The position numbers and the translations under genes are program-made. The notes under the pieces were generated by a model. It had not been told where the DNA came from and did not search any database. It saw only the letters and a list, made by a program, of their open reading frames with translations. A stretch of 36,110 nucleotides of DNA from Reyranella sp. (GTDB lineage: Bacteria; Pseudomonadota; Alphaproteobacteria; Reyranellales; Reyranellaceae), in assembly GCA_030684475.1 (NCBI GenBank), contig JAUXWB010000276.1, positions 1-36,110 on the forward strand, given 5' to 3'. Positions 1 through 8,354 of this stretch are shown here, one piece after another (positions within the stretch are counted from its first letter, which is position 1; each line of letters opens with the position of its first letter).

Positions 1-1094
1 AGCACGTCCTGTGCCATTTCGACGGTGATCTCGCGGCCGATCAGCTGGCCGTGCGCCACCACCCGGTTGAGCGCGCCCTCGAGCTCGCGGAGGTTGGTGC
101 TGATCTTGTGCGCGAGAAACTCGAGCACCGCGGTCGGCACCGGCACGCGGGCGTTCTCGGCCTTGGTCTGCAGGATGCTCAACCTGAGTTCATAGGTTGA
201 CGAATGGATGTCGGCCACCAGCCCGCTGCCCAACCGCGAGCGCATGCGCTCCTCGATGTCCTGCAGCTCGCTCGGCGGCTTCTCCGAGCTGAGCACGATC
301 TGCTTGTTCTGCTCGACCAGCGAATTGAAGGTGAAGAAGAACTCGTCCTGGCTGGCTTCCTTGCCGCAGATGAACTGCACGTCGTCGACCATCAGGACGT
401 CGACGTTGCGGAACAGCTCCTTGAACTGGCCGGTGTTCTTGGTGCGCAGCGCCTGGATGAAGCGGTTCACGAAGCTCTCGGCCGTCAGGTAGAGCACGCG
501 GGTCTTGGGGTCGCGCTCGCGGATGGCGTGCCAGACGGCATGCATCAAGTGGGTCTTGCCGAGGCCGACACCGCCGAAAATATAGAGCGGGTTGCGTTCC
601 GGCAGCGGCCGGTCCTGCTCGGCGATGTTGCGGGCGGCGGCATAGGCGAATTCGTTGGGCTTGCCGACCACGAAGTTGGCGAAGGTGTAGCGCGCCTCCG
701 GGCCGGAGAAGGCCTCGTCGCCGCCGCGGCCGATCGACGGCCCCATGCGCGGCATCGGCGGCTGGTAGTTCTGCGACGACGGCACCGGCGGCACGGCGAT
801 GATCTCGTTGGGCCGGCGCGGCGCCGGCGGCGGCACGAGGTTCACCTCGACGCTCTTCACGTCCGGCGCCACGGCCTGCCAATAGGCGAGCACGCGGTCG
901 CCATAGTGGCGGCCGACCCAATCACGGACGAATCGCGTGGGGGCATAGAGACGAAGCTTGCCGGCCTTCAGTTCGCCCAGCTCGACCTCGCCGAACCAGG
1001 TCTTGAAGGCCTTGTCGCCGATTTCCTTGCGAAGCCGATCGCAGACGCGCACCCAATGCGCCTCCAGCTCCTTGCGGCCCGCAATTTCATCCAT
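1..1094 (-). CDS. dnaA: Chromosomal replication initiator DnaA (3' end beyond window)
   Basis: DnaA binds DnaA boxes at oriC, oligomerises with ATP and opens the duplex. About 364 codons are present, reading leftward off the window edge. The N-terminal domain I has the family pattern (KTWFGEVELGEL, then LYAPTRFVRDWV). A proline-rich linker follows, then the AAA+ core with Walker A GGVGLGKTHL, Walker B VLMVDDVQF and a sensor/arginine-finger region around SRLGSGL. The DNA-binding domain IV is not in the window. I chose the ATG at 1094 because it gives the usual N-terminus; an in-frame GTG at 1109 is possible. The rhodanese gene ends 71 bases upstream, so the dnaA promoter must lie in or before that gene. 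Identification is very secure. Confidence 0.97.
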   Translation of the reverse strand, partial: MDEIAGRKELEAHWVRVCDRLRKEIGDKAFKTWFGEVELGELKAGKLRLYAPTRFVRDWVGRHYGDRVLAYWQAVAPDVKSVEVNLVPPPAPRRPNEIIAVPPVPSSQNYQPPMPRMGPSIGRGGDEAFSGPEARYTFANFVVGKPNEFAYAAARNIAEQDRPLPERNPLYIFGGVGLGKTHLMHAVWHAIRERDPKTRVLYLTAESFVNRFIQALRTKNTGQFKELFRNVDVLMVDDVQFICGKEASQDEFFFTFNSLVEQNKQIVLSSEKPPSELQDIEERMRSRLGSGLVADIHSSTYELRLSILQTKAENARVPVPTAVLEFLAHKISTNLRELEGALNRVVAHGQLIGREITVEMAQDV

Positions 1095-1165
1095 TTCGGT
1101 CCCCGCCACGCTCTTCTTGTCGTACGCTGCATCATTATTGCCTGAAATCGGCGATTGGATTCGGT

Positions 1166-1630
1166 TCACGTTTGTCTCCACGGAAGTCCCGCTGCCTTCC
1201 ATCCCCCTGCCGAGCCGCGCTTGGCCTCAGCATTCAGGGGCCCTTCGAAGCCGTCCGCTACATTGAGACATGTACTGTAGCCGGCCGCGGTCATGGCTTT
1301 CGCCGCCGCGGCCGATCGGGCCCCACTCCTGCACAGGAAAAGCAGCGGCGTGTCCTTGTCCGCGAGTGCGCCCGAAAGCGCCGTCACGAAGTCCGGATTG
1401 AGCTGCATGCTCGGGAAGACCTGCCACTCGATCAGCGCCGGCTTCTTCGCCAGCGGTTCGAGGTCGGGCAGGCCGATGAAATTCCATTCGGGCCGCGTGC
1501 GTACGTCGACCAGCATCGCATCCTTGTGTTCGCTGAGGATTTTCCAGGCGGTCGCCGGTACCACGTCACCGGCATAACCGGCTGCGGGGGACACTTTGTA
1601 CGTGCCGGCAATCTTATTGTCTTTCGACAT
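1166..1630 (-). CDS. Rhodanese-like sulfurtransferase domain protein
   Basis: This is a single-domain rhodanese of 154 residues. Such proteins carry a persulfide on an active-site cysteine and transfer sulfur to acceptors; the physiological acceptor here is unknown. The motif LVDVRTRPEWNFIG (about residues 40-53) and the active-site loop LFLCRSGARS with Cys100 are both present, so it should be active. No signal peptide is visible, so it is cytoplasmic. It lies between rpsT and dnaA on the same strand, with 576 bases upstream and 71 bases before dnaA, so it may be co-transcribed with dnaA. ATG at 1630 is preceded by a G-rich stretch that could act as a ribosome binding site. Confidence 0.9.
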   Translation of the reverse strand: MSKDNKIAGTYKVSPAAGYAGDVVPATAWKILSEHKDAMLVDVRTRPEWNFIGLPDLEPLAKKPALIEWQVFPSMQLNPDFVTALSGALADKDTPLLFLCRSGARSAAAAKAMTAAGYSTCLNVADGFEGPLNAEAKRGSAGGWKAAGLPWRQT

Positions 1631-2146
1631 GGCCCCCGCTTTTCATTTGTCGAGGCGGGGCGTCGAACCTCGAGCCAACGATCGACGGGAAGACAAACAG
1701 CGCGGCATGAGCGACGAAGAATTCCAGTGAGCGTCGTTGTCGGGACGCTTCATCTTTCGATCATCGCTGATGCAAAAACGCTGCGGCTCTCTCCCTCGTT
1801 CGTCTTTGGCGAAGAGGAAGCCCCCCGTCTCCGCCTTGGCTCGCGTTCCAGCGCCCCACGCCCCGTCGCGATGAGCGGACTCTTAGCAGACCCGATGACG
1901 AGCGCAAACGATTCAGCGGAGAACGCCGCACGCTATTCAGACAGTTCCTCGCGCGACTCGATTGACAACGCGAACGATTCGATTTTCTGCCGCACGATGC
2001 GTACCGCCGCGCTCAATATCTAGCGCCCGTGCGCTCATGCGATGCGATAAACGCGAATCGTATGTCGTTCGCCCAATTGGCGACCAAATGTTCTTCGTCG
2101 AATGCGCGAGATTTTTTTACTGTTCCGTCGCGAGACAAGGCGTCGG
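1631..2146. other. Intergenic region between rhodanese and rpsT
   Basis: About 516 bases without a convincing gene. It should contain the promoter of the rhodanese gene, and possibly of dnaA, on the minus strand. The heptamer ACGATTC occurs twice and its complement once between about 1908 and 2060. I found no match to the DnaA box TTATNCACA and no cluster of AT-rich 13-mers, so I do not call an origin here. Confidence 0.4.
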
Positions 2147-2179
2147 CAAAAAGAAAACGCCGCTCGTTGGAGCGGCGTT
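2147..2179 (-). terminator. Intrinsic terminator of rpsT
   Basis: On the minus strand a perfect 10-bp stem (arms 2156-2165 and 2170-2179, GTTG loop) is followed by a T-rich tail read from 2157 down to 2147. It lies 28 bases past the rpsT stop codon, which is the expected place. Confidence 0.9.
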
Positions 2180-2206
2180 CATGTCCACTGAAGACGGCAG
2201 AGCGGA

Positions 2207-2470
2207 TCAGGCCATCGCCTTGATGCGCGCCGAGAGGCGCGACACGCGCCGCGCGGCGGCATTCTTGGTCACGATGCGCTTGATCGCGCCGCGCTGGATC
2301 TCCGGCTGCGCCGCGCGCAGCGCTTCCTGGGCGGCCTTCTTGTCACCGGTGGCGATCGCCTCCTCGACCTTCTTGACCGAGCCGCGGATGCGGCTGCGCC
2401 GCGCCGTATTCACGGCGGTGCGGGTCTCGGTCTGGCGGGCGCGCTTCTGGGCCGACTTGTGATTAGCCAT
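2207..2470 (-). CDS. rpsT: 30S ribosomal protein S20
   Basis: S20 is a primary-binding protein of the small ribosomal subunit that contacts 16S rRNA near helices 9 and 44. The 87-residue, strongly basic product starts [13 protein letters not shown] and has the expected all-helical composition with repeated Lys/Arg and Ala. Its length matches the family. ATG at 2470 has GAGGA four bases upstream. It is a single-gene unit with its own promoter (2497-2525) and terminator (2147-2179). The rpsT-dnaA neighbourhood is common in alphaproteobacteria. Confidence 0.98.
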   Translation of the reverse strand: MANHKSAQKRARQTETRTAVNTARRSRIRGSVKKVEEAIATGDKKAAQEALRAAQPEIQRGAIKRIVTKNAAARRVSRLSARIKAMA

Positions 2471-2496
2471 TTAGTCCTCGTTGCTCGAAGGGCGGG

Positions 2497-2525
2497 CTTA
2501 TACGGGCCGCATGGGGACCGGTCAA
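2497..2525 (-). promoter_or_regulatory. Sigma-70 type promoter of rpsT
   Basis: On the minus strand the -35 hexamer TTGACC (2520-2525) and -10 hexamer TATAAG (2497-2502) are separated by exactly 17 bases. The predicted start near 2490 leaves a leader of about 20 bases before the rpsT ATG. Confidence 0.8.
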
Positions 2526-2544
2526 GCGCGCCAAAACCACCCAA

Positions 2545-3327
2545 TCAGCGATGTTTCCAGCCTGCTTTGCGCTTCTCGGCGAAGGCCGCCATACCCTCCG
2601 CCCGGTCGTCGAAGGCGAAGGTGGCATGGAAGGTGCGACGTTCGAAGCGAACGCCCTCGGCCAGGGTCGTCTCGAAGGCGCGATTGACGGCCTCCTTGGC
2701 GACCATGGTGGCGGGCAGCGACAGGCCCGCGATCTTCTCGGCCGTGGCGAGCGCATCGTTCATCAACTCGGCCAGTGGCACGACCCGGCTGACCAGCCCG
2801 CAGCGCTCGGCCTCCGCGGCGTCCATCATGCGACCGGTCAGCACGAGGTCCATGGCCTTCGACTTGCCGACGAAACGCGGCAGTCGCTGGGTGCCGCCGG
2901 CACCGGGAATGGTCCCGAGCGTGATCTCGGGCTGGCCGAACTTCGCATTGTCCGCAGCGATGATGAAGTCACACATCATGGCCATCTCGCAGCCGCCGCC
3001 CAATGCATAGCCCGCGACCGCGGCCACGATCGGCTTGCGCACCTGGCTTACCTTCTCCCAGCCGACCGTGATGAAATCCTGGAGGAAGACGTCCTGGTAG
3101 GACTTGTCCTTCATCTCCTTGATGTCGGCGCCGGCTGCGAAGGCTTTGTCGCTGCCGGTCAATATTAGACACCCTATGCCGGGATCGGCCTCGAAGCCGT
3201 CGAGCGCCTGACCCAGTTCGCGGACCAGGTCGGCGCACAACGCGTTCAGTGCCTTGGGCCGGTTGAGCCGGATGATTCCGACGCGGCCCTTGGTTTCGGT
3301 CAGGATGTTTTCGTATGCGGCAGCCAC
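2545..3327 (-). CDS. Enoyl-CoA hydratase (crotonase family)
   Basis: Hydrates trans-2-enoyl-CoA to 3-hydroxyacyl-CoA in beta-oxidation or amino-acid degradation. The 260-residue crotonase-fold protein has the oxyanion-hole segment AAGADIKEM (residues 64-72) and the second oxyanion segment [13 protein letters not shown]. Both catalytic glutamates, E114 and E134 (the latter in [16 protein letters not shown]), are present, so it is a true hydratase rather than an isomerase. The start is a GTG at 3327 with GGGAGGA upstream. It follows mutM on the same strand with a 31-base gap. The precise chain-length preference cannot be read from sequence; a paaF- or fadB1-like role is possible. Confidence 0.93.
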   Translation of the reverse strand: MAAAYENILTETKGRVGIIRLNRPKALNALCADLVRELGQALDGFEADPGIGCLILTGSDKAFAAGADIKEMKDKSYQDVFLQDFITVGWEKVSQVRKPIVAAVAGYALGGGCEMAMMCDFIIAADNAKFGQPEITLGTIPGAGGTQRLPRFVGKSKAMDLVLTGRMMDAAEAERCGLVSRVVPLAELMNDALATAEKIAGLSLPATMVAKEAVNRAFETTLAEGVRFERRTFHATFAFDDRAEGMAAFAEKRKAGWKHR

Positions 3328-3358
3328 TGCGTCCTCCCGGGTATGGCGCCGCTCTTAG

Positions 3359-4198
3359 CTAGCGCTGGCAATGGGCGCAATAGAAGGTCGAGCGCCCGGC
3401 CTGCACGAGCCGCCGCACCGTCCGGCCGCAGCCGCGGGTCGGGCAGGCGATGCCGGCGCGGTCGTAGACATTGAAACGCGTCTGAAAATATCCGAGTTCG
3501 CCGCCCGGCTGGACATGGTCGCGTAGCGTCGAGCCACCGTCCTCGATCGATCGGTGGAGGACCTTCTTGATTGCGGCCACCAGACGTTCGGCGCGCTCGC
3601 CCTGCACCGTATGAGACGAGCGGCGCGGCGAGATGCCGGCCAGGAACAGCGCTTCGCAGGCGTAGATGTTGCCGACACCGACCAGCGTCTTCTGGTCGAG
3701 AAGTGCTGCCTTTATAGGCGTGCGGCGCCCCTTGAGTCGCATGGCCAGGGCCGCGCCGTCGAAGTCGTCTCCAAGAGGCTCCGGCCCCAGTCCCTTGAAG
3801 AGCTTGTGCTTGGGCACCGCCTCGTCGGTGGCCAGCAGCATCAACCCGAAGCGGCGGGCATCGTTGAAACGGACCTGCCAGCCCTCGTCGGTCTCGAAGA
3901 CGACATGGTCATGCCGGTCGAAGGGGTGCTCGGCGGCGCTCGCGGCATCGTGCAGCGTCATGCGGCCGGACATGCCGAGATGGGCGATCAGGGTCTTGCC
4001 GTCATCCAGGCGGATCAGCAGGTACTTCGCCCGCCGGTCGATGGAGCGGACCGTGCGACCCTCGACCCGTTTGGCGAATTGCGCCGGCAGCGGGACACGC
4101 AGATCGCGGCGGTGTTGCAGCAGGCGGACGATGCGCCGCCCGACCAGCCGAGGGACGAGGCCGCGCCGGACGGTCTCGACCTCAGGCAGTTCAGGCAT
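3359..4198 (-). CDS. mutM: Formamidopyrimidine-DNA glycosylase (Fpg/MutM)
   Basis: A bifunctional glycosylase/AP lyase that removes 8-oxoguanine and formamidopyrimidines from DNA. The start must be the ATG at 4198 because Pro2, exposed after Met removal, is the catalytic nucleophile (MPELPEVETVRRGL). Longer upstream reading would bury it. Also visible are catalytic E3, Lys58 (RRAKYLL), the helix-two-turn-helix with the QKTLVGVGNIYACEALF motif, and a C-terminal zinc finger CPTRGC - 16 residues - CAHC. The length of 279 residues is normal. It overlaps the end of the upstream YggS-type gene by 8 bases, so the two are translationally linked. Confidence 0.97.
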   Translation of the reverse strand: MPELPEVETVRRGLVPRLVGRRIVRLLQHRRDLRVPLPAQFAKRVEGRTVRSIDRRAKYLLIRLDDGKTLIAHLGMSGRMTLHDAASAAEHPFDRHDHVVFETDEGWQVRFNDARRFGLMLLATDEAVPKHKLFKGLGPEPLGDDFDGAALAMRLKGRRTPIKAALLDQKTLVGVGNIYACEALFLAGISPRRSSHTVQGERAERLVAAIKKVLHRSIEDGGSTLRDHVQPGGELGYFQTRFNVYDRAGIACPTRGCGRTVRRLVQAGRSTFYCAHCQR

Positions 4199-4919
4199 GA
4201 GTCTCCGGCGACGGGGTCTCCGGCGACGGGGTCTCCAGCGGCGGGCGGGCGCCGAACAGCGCGCTGCCGACCCGGACATGGGTGGCGCCCAGCTTCACCG
4301 CCATTTCATAGTCGGCGCTCATGCCCATGCTGATCCTGGGCAAGCCGTTGCGCGCGGCGATCTTGGCCAGCAGGGCAAAGTGCAGGGCCGGCTCCTCATC
4401 GACCGGCGGGATGCACATCAATCCGACGACCGGCAGCTTATGGACATCGCGGCAGGCGGCGACGAAGGCATCGACGTCGGCCGGCGCCACGCCCGCCTTC
4501 TGCGGCTCCTCGCCGGTATTGACCTGGATGAAGCAGGCCGGCCGGCGGCCGACATGGGCCATTTCCTTGGCGAGGGCCGCTGCGATCCTCTCGCGATCGA
4601 CCGACTGGATGACATCGAACAGCATCACCGCGTCCCGGGCCTTGTTGGTCTGCAACGGTCCGATCAGGTGCAGTTCGAGGTCGGGATAGGCGGACTTGAG
4701 CGCGGGAAACTTCTCCTGCGCTTCCTGGACGCGGTTCTCGCCGAACACGCGGTGGCCGGCCTCGAGCATCTCGCGGACGCGGTCGGCGCCATGGGTCTTG
4801 GAGACGGCCACCAGGGTGACGTCGGTCGGACCGCGGCCGGCGCTTCGCGCGGCGGCATCGACTCGCCCGCGAACTTCGGCCAGCCGGTCGGCGCCCGTGC
4901 TCATGACCCCGTCCCTCAT
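4191..4919 (-). CDS. YggS/PLPBP family pyridoxal phosphate homeostasis protein
   Basis: PLP-binding protein of the YggS/PROSC family: a single TIM-barrel without known catalytic activity that helps keep free PLP and amino-acid pools balanced. The PLP lysine lies in LVAVSKTHG (Lys41). FGENRVQEAQEKF, LHLIGPLQTNK and the phosphate-binding end MGMSADYEMAVKLGATHVRVGSALFG (written in parts: MGMSADYEMA and VRVGSALFG) are all present. The start ATG at 4919 overlaps the stop of the TPR gene as ATGA, favouring this start over the internal ATG at 4904. The C-terminus ends in a short PSPET repeat encoded by 15-base tandem repeats that also form the upstream region of mutM. Confidence 0.93.
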   Translation of the reverse strand: MRDGVMSTGADRLAEVRGRVDAAARSAGRGPTDVTLVAVSKTHGADRVREMLEAGHRVFGENRVQEAQEKFPALKSAYPDLELHLIGPLQTNKARDAVMLFDVIQSVDRERIAAALAKEMAHVGRRPACFIQVNTGEEPQKAGVAPADVDAFVAACRDVHKLPVVGLMCIPPVDEEPALHFALLAKIAARNGLPRISMGMSADYEMAVKLGATHVRVGSALFGARPPLETPSPETPSPETHA

Positions 4920-6262
4920 GTGTCCAGGCCGGTTCGTGCCGCGAGGGCCTCGGCGTTGTCGGGGTTGGCCGCCAGGGCGGCATCCAGGGTCTCGCGTGCC
5001 TTGTCGCGTTCCCCCAGCACCACGAGGCAGGCGCCGTAGTGGGCCAGCAACCGCGAATCGCCCGGCAGTCCGCGCAACGCATGTTCGTGCAGCGGCCGCG
5101 CTTCGGCGGCCCGGCCGAGGTCGACCAGCACGCGGCCGAGATTGGTCAGCACCAGCGGGTCGTCACTCGCCAGGCGCGACGCCCGCTTCAGCGCGCGTCG
5201 CGCCTCTTCGAAGCGCTTGAGGCCCCGGAGCGCGAGGCCCTGGTTGTTCAGCGCCTGCACGTCATCGGGAGCGGCCTTCAGACGGGGTTCGAGGGTTTCC
5301 AGGGCCTCGGCGAACCTTTGGTGCTCGATGTGCAGATTGGAAAGCAGCAGGGCTGCGTCGCGGTCGCTCGGATTTGCGCGTAGCGCCTGATGCAGCAGGT
5401 CCACGGCTTCGTCGCCGTTGCCGGCAGCGGTCTGCGCCAGGGCAAGGGTCTTGAGCGCCGCCGAGAAGGCGGGGTCGAGTTCGAGCGCCCGCCGGATCGG
5501 CGCGACCGCGTCGGTGGGCCGCCCCGCATGGTAAAGCACGAAGCCCATGACGTGATTGAGGGAGGCGCTCTCGGGCGCGAATTCGAGGGCGCGGCCGGCC
5601 TCGGCAATGGCCTCGTCGAAATGGCCGAGGCCGCCCAGGACGAGCGCCCGGTCGCCCAGTATCTGGCCGCGGCGGGCGGTGTCGTCGCCGACATCGACCA
5701 TGGCCATGTCGAGGACTTCGAGCGCCGAGGAAAAATGCCCCAGGCGGTAGAGCGCGTAGCCGAGCATGTTGCGGGCCCGGGCCTGGAGCGGCTTCAGCGC
5801 CTCGCCGTCGCGCTCGTGGATCGCCCGGTCGACGTTGCTGATGAACTCGACCAGCTCGCGTTCGGCGGCGGCGAATCGGCCCATGTCCAAATAGATGGAG
5901 GCGAGTCCCAGCCGCGCCTCGACGTGGGCCGGCGTCCGGCGGATCGTGTCGCGAAAACGTCGGGCCGCCTCGTCGAGGCGGCCCTGCCGGCGCGCCACCA
6001 GGCCGAGATTGTAGGACAGCATCGGCTCGTTCGGGTCCTTGGCCAGCGCCTTGCGCCATAGCGTCTCGGCCTCATCGAGCGCACCGCGTTGCGACAGGCA
6101 GACCGCGAGGTAGTGCAGGATGTCCGGGCGTTCGCCGTAGCGGCCGAGGGCGGCGCGGAACAGCGGCTCGGCGCGGTCGAACCAACTGGCGCGCAGATAT
6201 TGCAGGCCAGTCTGGAGATCCGGATCGGGCTGGGGCACCGGAGTGGAGGAAGGCAGGGCCAT
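4916..6262 (-). CDS. Tetratricopeptide repeat protein
   Basis: A 448-residue protein built almost wholly of TPR units (for example ILHYLAVCLSQRGALDEAE and MLSYNLGLVARRQGRLDEAA), probably ten or more helical pairs. It has no signal peptide, no membrane segment and no fused enzyme domain, so it is likely a cytoplasmic scaffold; the partner is unknown. The start ATG at 6262 lacks a clear Shine-Dalgarno sequence. It heads the minus-strand series TPR - yggS - mutM, with an ATGA overlap to yggS, and is divergent from the Smr gene with only 47 bases between the starts. Function cannot be assigned from sequence. Confidence 0.88.
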   Translation of the reverse strand: MALPSSTPVPQPDPDLQTGLQYLRASWFDRAEPLFRAALGRYGERPDILHYLAVCLSQRGALDEAETLWRKALAKDPNEPMLSYNLGLVARRQGRLDEAARRFRDTIRRTPAHVEARLGLASIYLDMGRFAAAERELVEFISNVDRAIHERDGEALKPLQARARNMLGYALYRLGHFSSALEVLDMAMVDVGDDTARRGQILGDRALVLGGLGHFDEAIAEAGRALEFAPESASLNHVMGFVLYHAGRPTDAVAPIRRALELDPAFSAALKTLALAQTAAGNGDEAVDLLHQALRANPSDRDAALLLSNLHIEHQRFAEALETLEPRLKAAPDDVQALNNQGLALRGLKRFEEARRALKRASRLASDDPLVLTNLGRVLVDLGRAAEARPLHEHALRGLPGDSRLLAHYGACLVVLGERDKARETLDAALAANPDNAEALAARTGLDT

Positions 6263-6309
6263 GGGGCGCTGTGTAGACCCGCTCCACGGCCAAGGCTACA
6301 CCAAACGCC

Positions 6310-6861
6310 ATGGTCAAGGACGCGGGATTGTTCTCGGCGGCGATGGCCGATGTGAAGCCGCTCGACGGCCGGCGCCGCCTTGCACGCCCCGCTGCGGCCG
6401 GGGCCGCGCCGGCGGCGGCCAAGCCGCCGCCGGTGAAGCGGCTGCCGGTTGCGCCGGTCGAGCCGGAGCTCCGCGCCGACGACAAGAGCTTCGACCGCGA
6501 CGTTGCGCGCGCCCTGTCGCGCGGCAAGCTCGCCCCCGAGGCAACGCTCGATCTGCACGGTATGACCCTGGCCGCCGCCGAACGCGCCGTCGGCAGCTTT
6601 CTCGAACGAGCGACCGAGCGGGATTTCCGGATCGTCCTGATCGTTACCGGCAAGGGCCTGCGCGAGGATGGCGGCCGCCTGGTGGGTGGCCGTATCCGCG
6701 CCGAGTTCATCGGTTGGCTCAACCGGGCCGACAATCGCGCCCTGGTGCGCGGTGTCCGCCCCGCGCACCCGCACCATGGCGGCAGTGGCGCCTTCTACGT
6801 GCTGCTGCGCCGGCGTTCCTCGGCGAGGAGCCGTTCCTTGCGCGTCACGCCCCAGCGGTAG
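6310..6861 (+). CDS. Smr domain protein
   Basis: An Smr (small MutS-related) domain protein of 183 residues. Smr domains nick DNA or cut RNA in some proteins; the small stand-alone alphaproteobacterial forms have no firm role. An N-terminal basic, Ala/Pro-rich linker leads into the domain, which has LDLHGMT (His83) and the nucleotide-contact loop VTGKG (residues 112-116), ending with a GAFYVLLRRR strand typical of the domain terminus. The last part of the gene overlaps the convergent Ada-type gene by 67 bases. The C-terminal residues after LLRRR are probably an accidental extension in that overlap. Confidence 0.88.
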   Translation: MVKDAGLFSAAMADVKPLDGRRRLARPAAAGAAPAAAKPPPVKRLPVAPVEPELRADDKSFDRDVARALSRGKLAPEATLDLHGMTLAAAERAVGSFLERATERDFRIVLIVTGKGLREDGGRLVGGRIRAEFIGWLNRADNRALVRGVRPAHPHHGGSGAFYVLLRRRSSARSRSLRVTPQR

Positions 6862-7928
6862 CCGGTGAGCGACCCGTCGGCGCCGACGGCGCGATGGCAG
6901 GGAATGACGATCGCCGCCTGATTGGTGGCGCAAGCCCGGCCGACGGCGCGCGCTGCCTTGGGCTCGCCGATTCTCCGGGCGATTTCGCCATAGGTTCGGG
7001 TCTGGCCGGCCGGGATTTCGGTCAGCGCTTTCCACACCTTCCACTGGAAGGCCGTGCCCACGATGTCGAGCGGCACGTCGGGCGCGTCGAGCGCGGTCGG
7101 CTTGCGGCCATAAAGCCGGGCCAGCACGCTTTTCACGCGCGGGCCGAGCGTGCGGTCGTTGCGTGCGATCTCGGCCGCCGGGAAGTCGTTCTGCAGGGAC
7201 TTCTCGAGCGCCCGGTCGTCGTCGCCCAGGAACACCGCCGCGATGCCTTTGGGCGTCGTTGCCACCAGGACGCGGCCATAGTCCGAATCGACCGTCGTGT
7301 AGTCGATGTGGGCTCCGGCGCCGCCCCGGGCGTAGGTCGCCGGTGTCATGCCCAGCGTCTTGTTGCTGCTTTCATAGACGCGGCTGGGCGAGCCGTATCC
7401 GGCGCCATAGAGCGCGTCGGCCACCGTCTCGCCGCTGCGCAGCGCCTTGCGGAAGCGCAGGCGCTTGCGCGCCGCCAGCCAGTCGCGGGGGTTGACGCCC
7501 AGTTCGGTGATGAAGCGCTTGCTGAGCGCCCCGCTCGACAGCCCGACCTGGCGTGCCACGGCCGCGAGCGAGGGCGGCGTGTCGGCGAGGGCCGAGTCGA
7601 AAAGGGCACAGGCCCGGGCCACGGACTGGCTGAGGCCGAGATCGGCCCCAGGTCCATTGGGCCAGTCACGGGGCTTGCAGCGCTTGCAGGCGCGGAAGCC
7701 CGCCGCCTCGGCGGCATCGGGCGAGGCGTGGAAGTCCACGTTGCGGCGCAACGGCGTCCGGGCGGCGCAGGACGGCAGGCAATAGACCCCGGTCGACTTG
7801 ACCGAGAACCAGAACCGGCCGTTGAACGTCCGGTCGCGCCGCAGGAGGGCCTGCCAGCTCGTGTCCGGATCGGGAAAGGTGGCGGTGGCGAGAGCCAAGG
7901 TGGGAAGCGAGAGAGGGTGTTGGGTCAT
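6795..7928 (-). CDS. ada: Bifunctional AraC-type regulator / methylated-DNA-[protein]-cysteine methyltransferase Ada
   Basis: Ada repairs alkylated DNA by moving methyl groups onto its own cysteines, and the methylated N-domain activates alkylation-response genes. In order: the zinc/methylphosphotriester domain with Cys50, Cys54, Cys81 and Cys84 (GVYCLPSC ... ACKRCKP); an AraC-type helix-turn-helix around residues 110-205; and the O6-methylguanine methyltransferase domain with the acceptor Cys344 in IPCHRAVG. All metal and acceptor cysteines are intact, and 377 residues is the usual full length. It is a single gene, converging on the Smr gene. Autoregulation is expected for the family; no Ada box was identified here. 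Confidence 0.95.
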   Translation of the reverse strand: MTQHPLSLPTLALATATFPDPDTSWQALLRRDRTFNGRFWFSVKSTGVYCLPSCAARTPLRRNVDFHASPDAAEAAGFRACKRCKPRDWPNGPGADLGLSQSVARACALFDSALADTPPSLAAVARQVGLSSGALSKRFITELGVNPRDWLAARKRLRFRKALRSGETVADALYGAGYGSPSRVYESSNKTLGMTPATYARGGAGAHIDYTTVDSDYGRVLVATTPKGIAAVFLGDDDRALEKSLQNDFPAAEIARNDRTLGPRVKSVLARLYGRKPTALDAPDVPLDIVGTAFQWKVWKALTEIPAGQTRTYGEIARRIGEPKAARAVGRACATNQAAIVIPCHRAVGADGSLTGYRWGVTRKERLLAEERRRSST

Positions 7929-7988
7929 GGCGCCATCAAAGCACCATGACCGAACCTGCTCTATCCGGCTGCCGCCGGCAATTCCCGC

Positions 7989-8228
7989 TTAGGCCCAGAA
8001 GCCTTTGGTGGCCTCGTTGCGCGCCGTGGCCCGGTCGAGCCCGATGTCGCGCAACAGCCGCTCGTCGAGCTGGCCCAGTTGGCGTCGCGAGCGGGCAAGT
8101 TCCGCTCGGGTCATGACGGCCTCGATTCCAACGACAACCGCACCGGCCAACAGCCCAACAGTGCGGCCGAGGGAGAAGGAGGGGGCATCGGCACGGGCGA
8201 AAGACCGCACGCTGGACAGGGTCGACAT
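7989..8228 (-). CDS. DUF1127 (YjiS-like) small protein
   Basis: A 79-residue protein with the C-terminal DUF1127 signature: LARSRRQLGQLDERLLRDIGLDRATARNEA, seen here as RRQLGQLDERLLRDIGLDR. DUF1127 proteins are small, arginine-rich and common in alphaproteobacteria; some bind RNA and affect phosphate or carbon physiology. The N-terminal half is hydrophobic (VGLLAGAVVVGIEAV), so membrane association is possible. ATG at 8228 has GGAG seven bases upstream. It is divergent from a LysR gene, an arrangement repeated at 17.2-18.4 kb. Confidence 0.88.
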   Translation of the reverse strand: MSTLSSVRSFARADAPSFSLGRTVGLLAGAVVVGIEAVMTRAELARSRRQLGQLDERLLRDIGLDRATARNEATKGFWA

Positions 8229-8305
8229 GACTTAGCTCCGTTTGAGGCGTTGAGAGCTCGGGAGAGCCTCTTTGTGCCTCGTTTCTTCAGCATATATGCG
8301 TTACA

Positions 8306-8345
8306 ATGCCTCTGGTTTCAAAGGATGAAACCTCGGGGGAGGCAT
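8306..8345 (+). promoter_or_regulatory. Nested inverted repeat upstream of the LysR gene
   Basis: Outer arms ATGCCTC (8306-8312) and GAGGCAT (8339-8345) enclose perfect inner arms GGTTTCA (8314-8320) and TGAAACC (8326-8332) around an AAGGA loop. As RNA this folds into a two-part hairpin that buries the G-rich GGGGGAGG (8335-8342), the only strong Shine-Dalgarno candidate nearby. As DNA the inner dyad fits a LysR T-N11-A site. It could be an autoregulatory operator of LysR and DUF1127, or a translational control hairpin. Confidence 0.6.
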
Positions 8346-8354
8346 AGAAAATTT

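Noticed and set aside
1631-2146. Possible oriC next to dnaA
   Set aside because: No DnaA box TTATNCACA match and no AT-rich unwinding repeats. The three ACGATTC heptamers are not enough, and alphaproteobacterial origins often lie away from dnaA.
4199-4279. Longer MutM reading starting at 4279
   Set aside because: The added 27 residues are Arg/Pro-rich and would bury Pro2, the catalytic nucleophile of MutM.
6270-6300. GTGTAG ... CTACAC inverted repeat between the TPR and Smr starts
   Set aside because: Only six bases with a wide spacer; it could easily be chance.
6243-7949. Open frame of 568 codons on the plus strand across Smr and ada
   Set aside because: It is a shadow of the Smr and Ada-type genes, with a low-complexity Arg/Ala/Gly-rich product.
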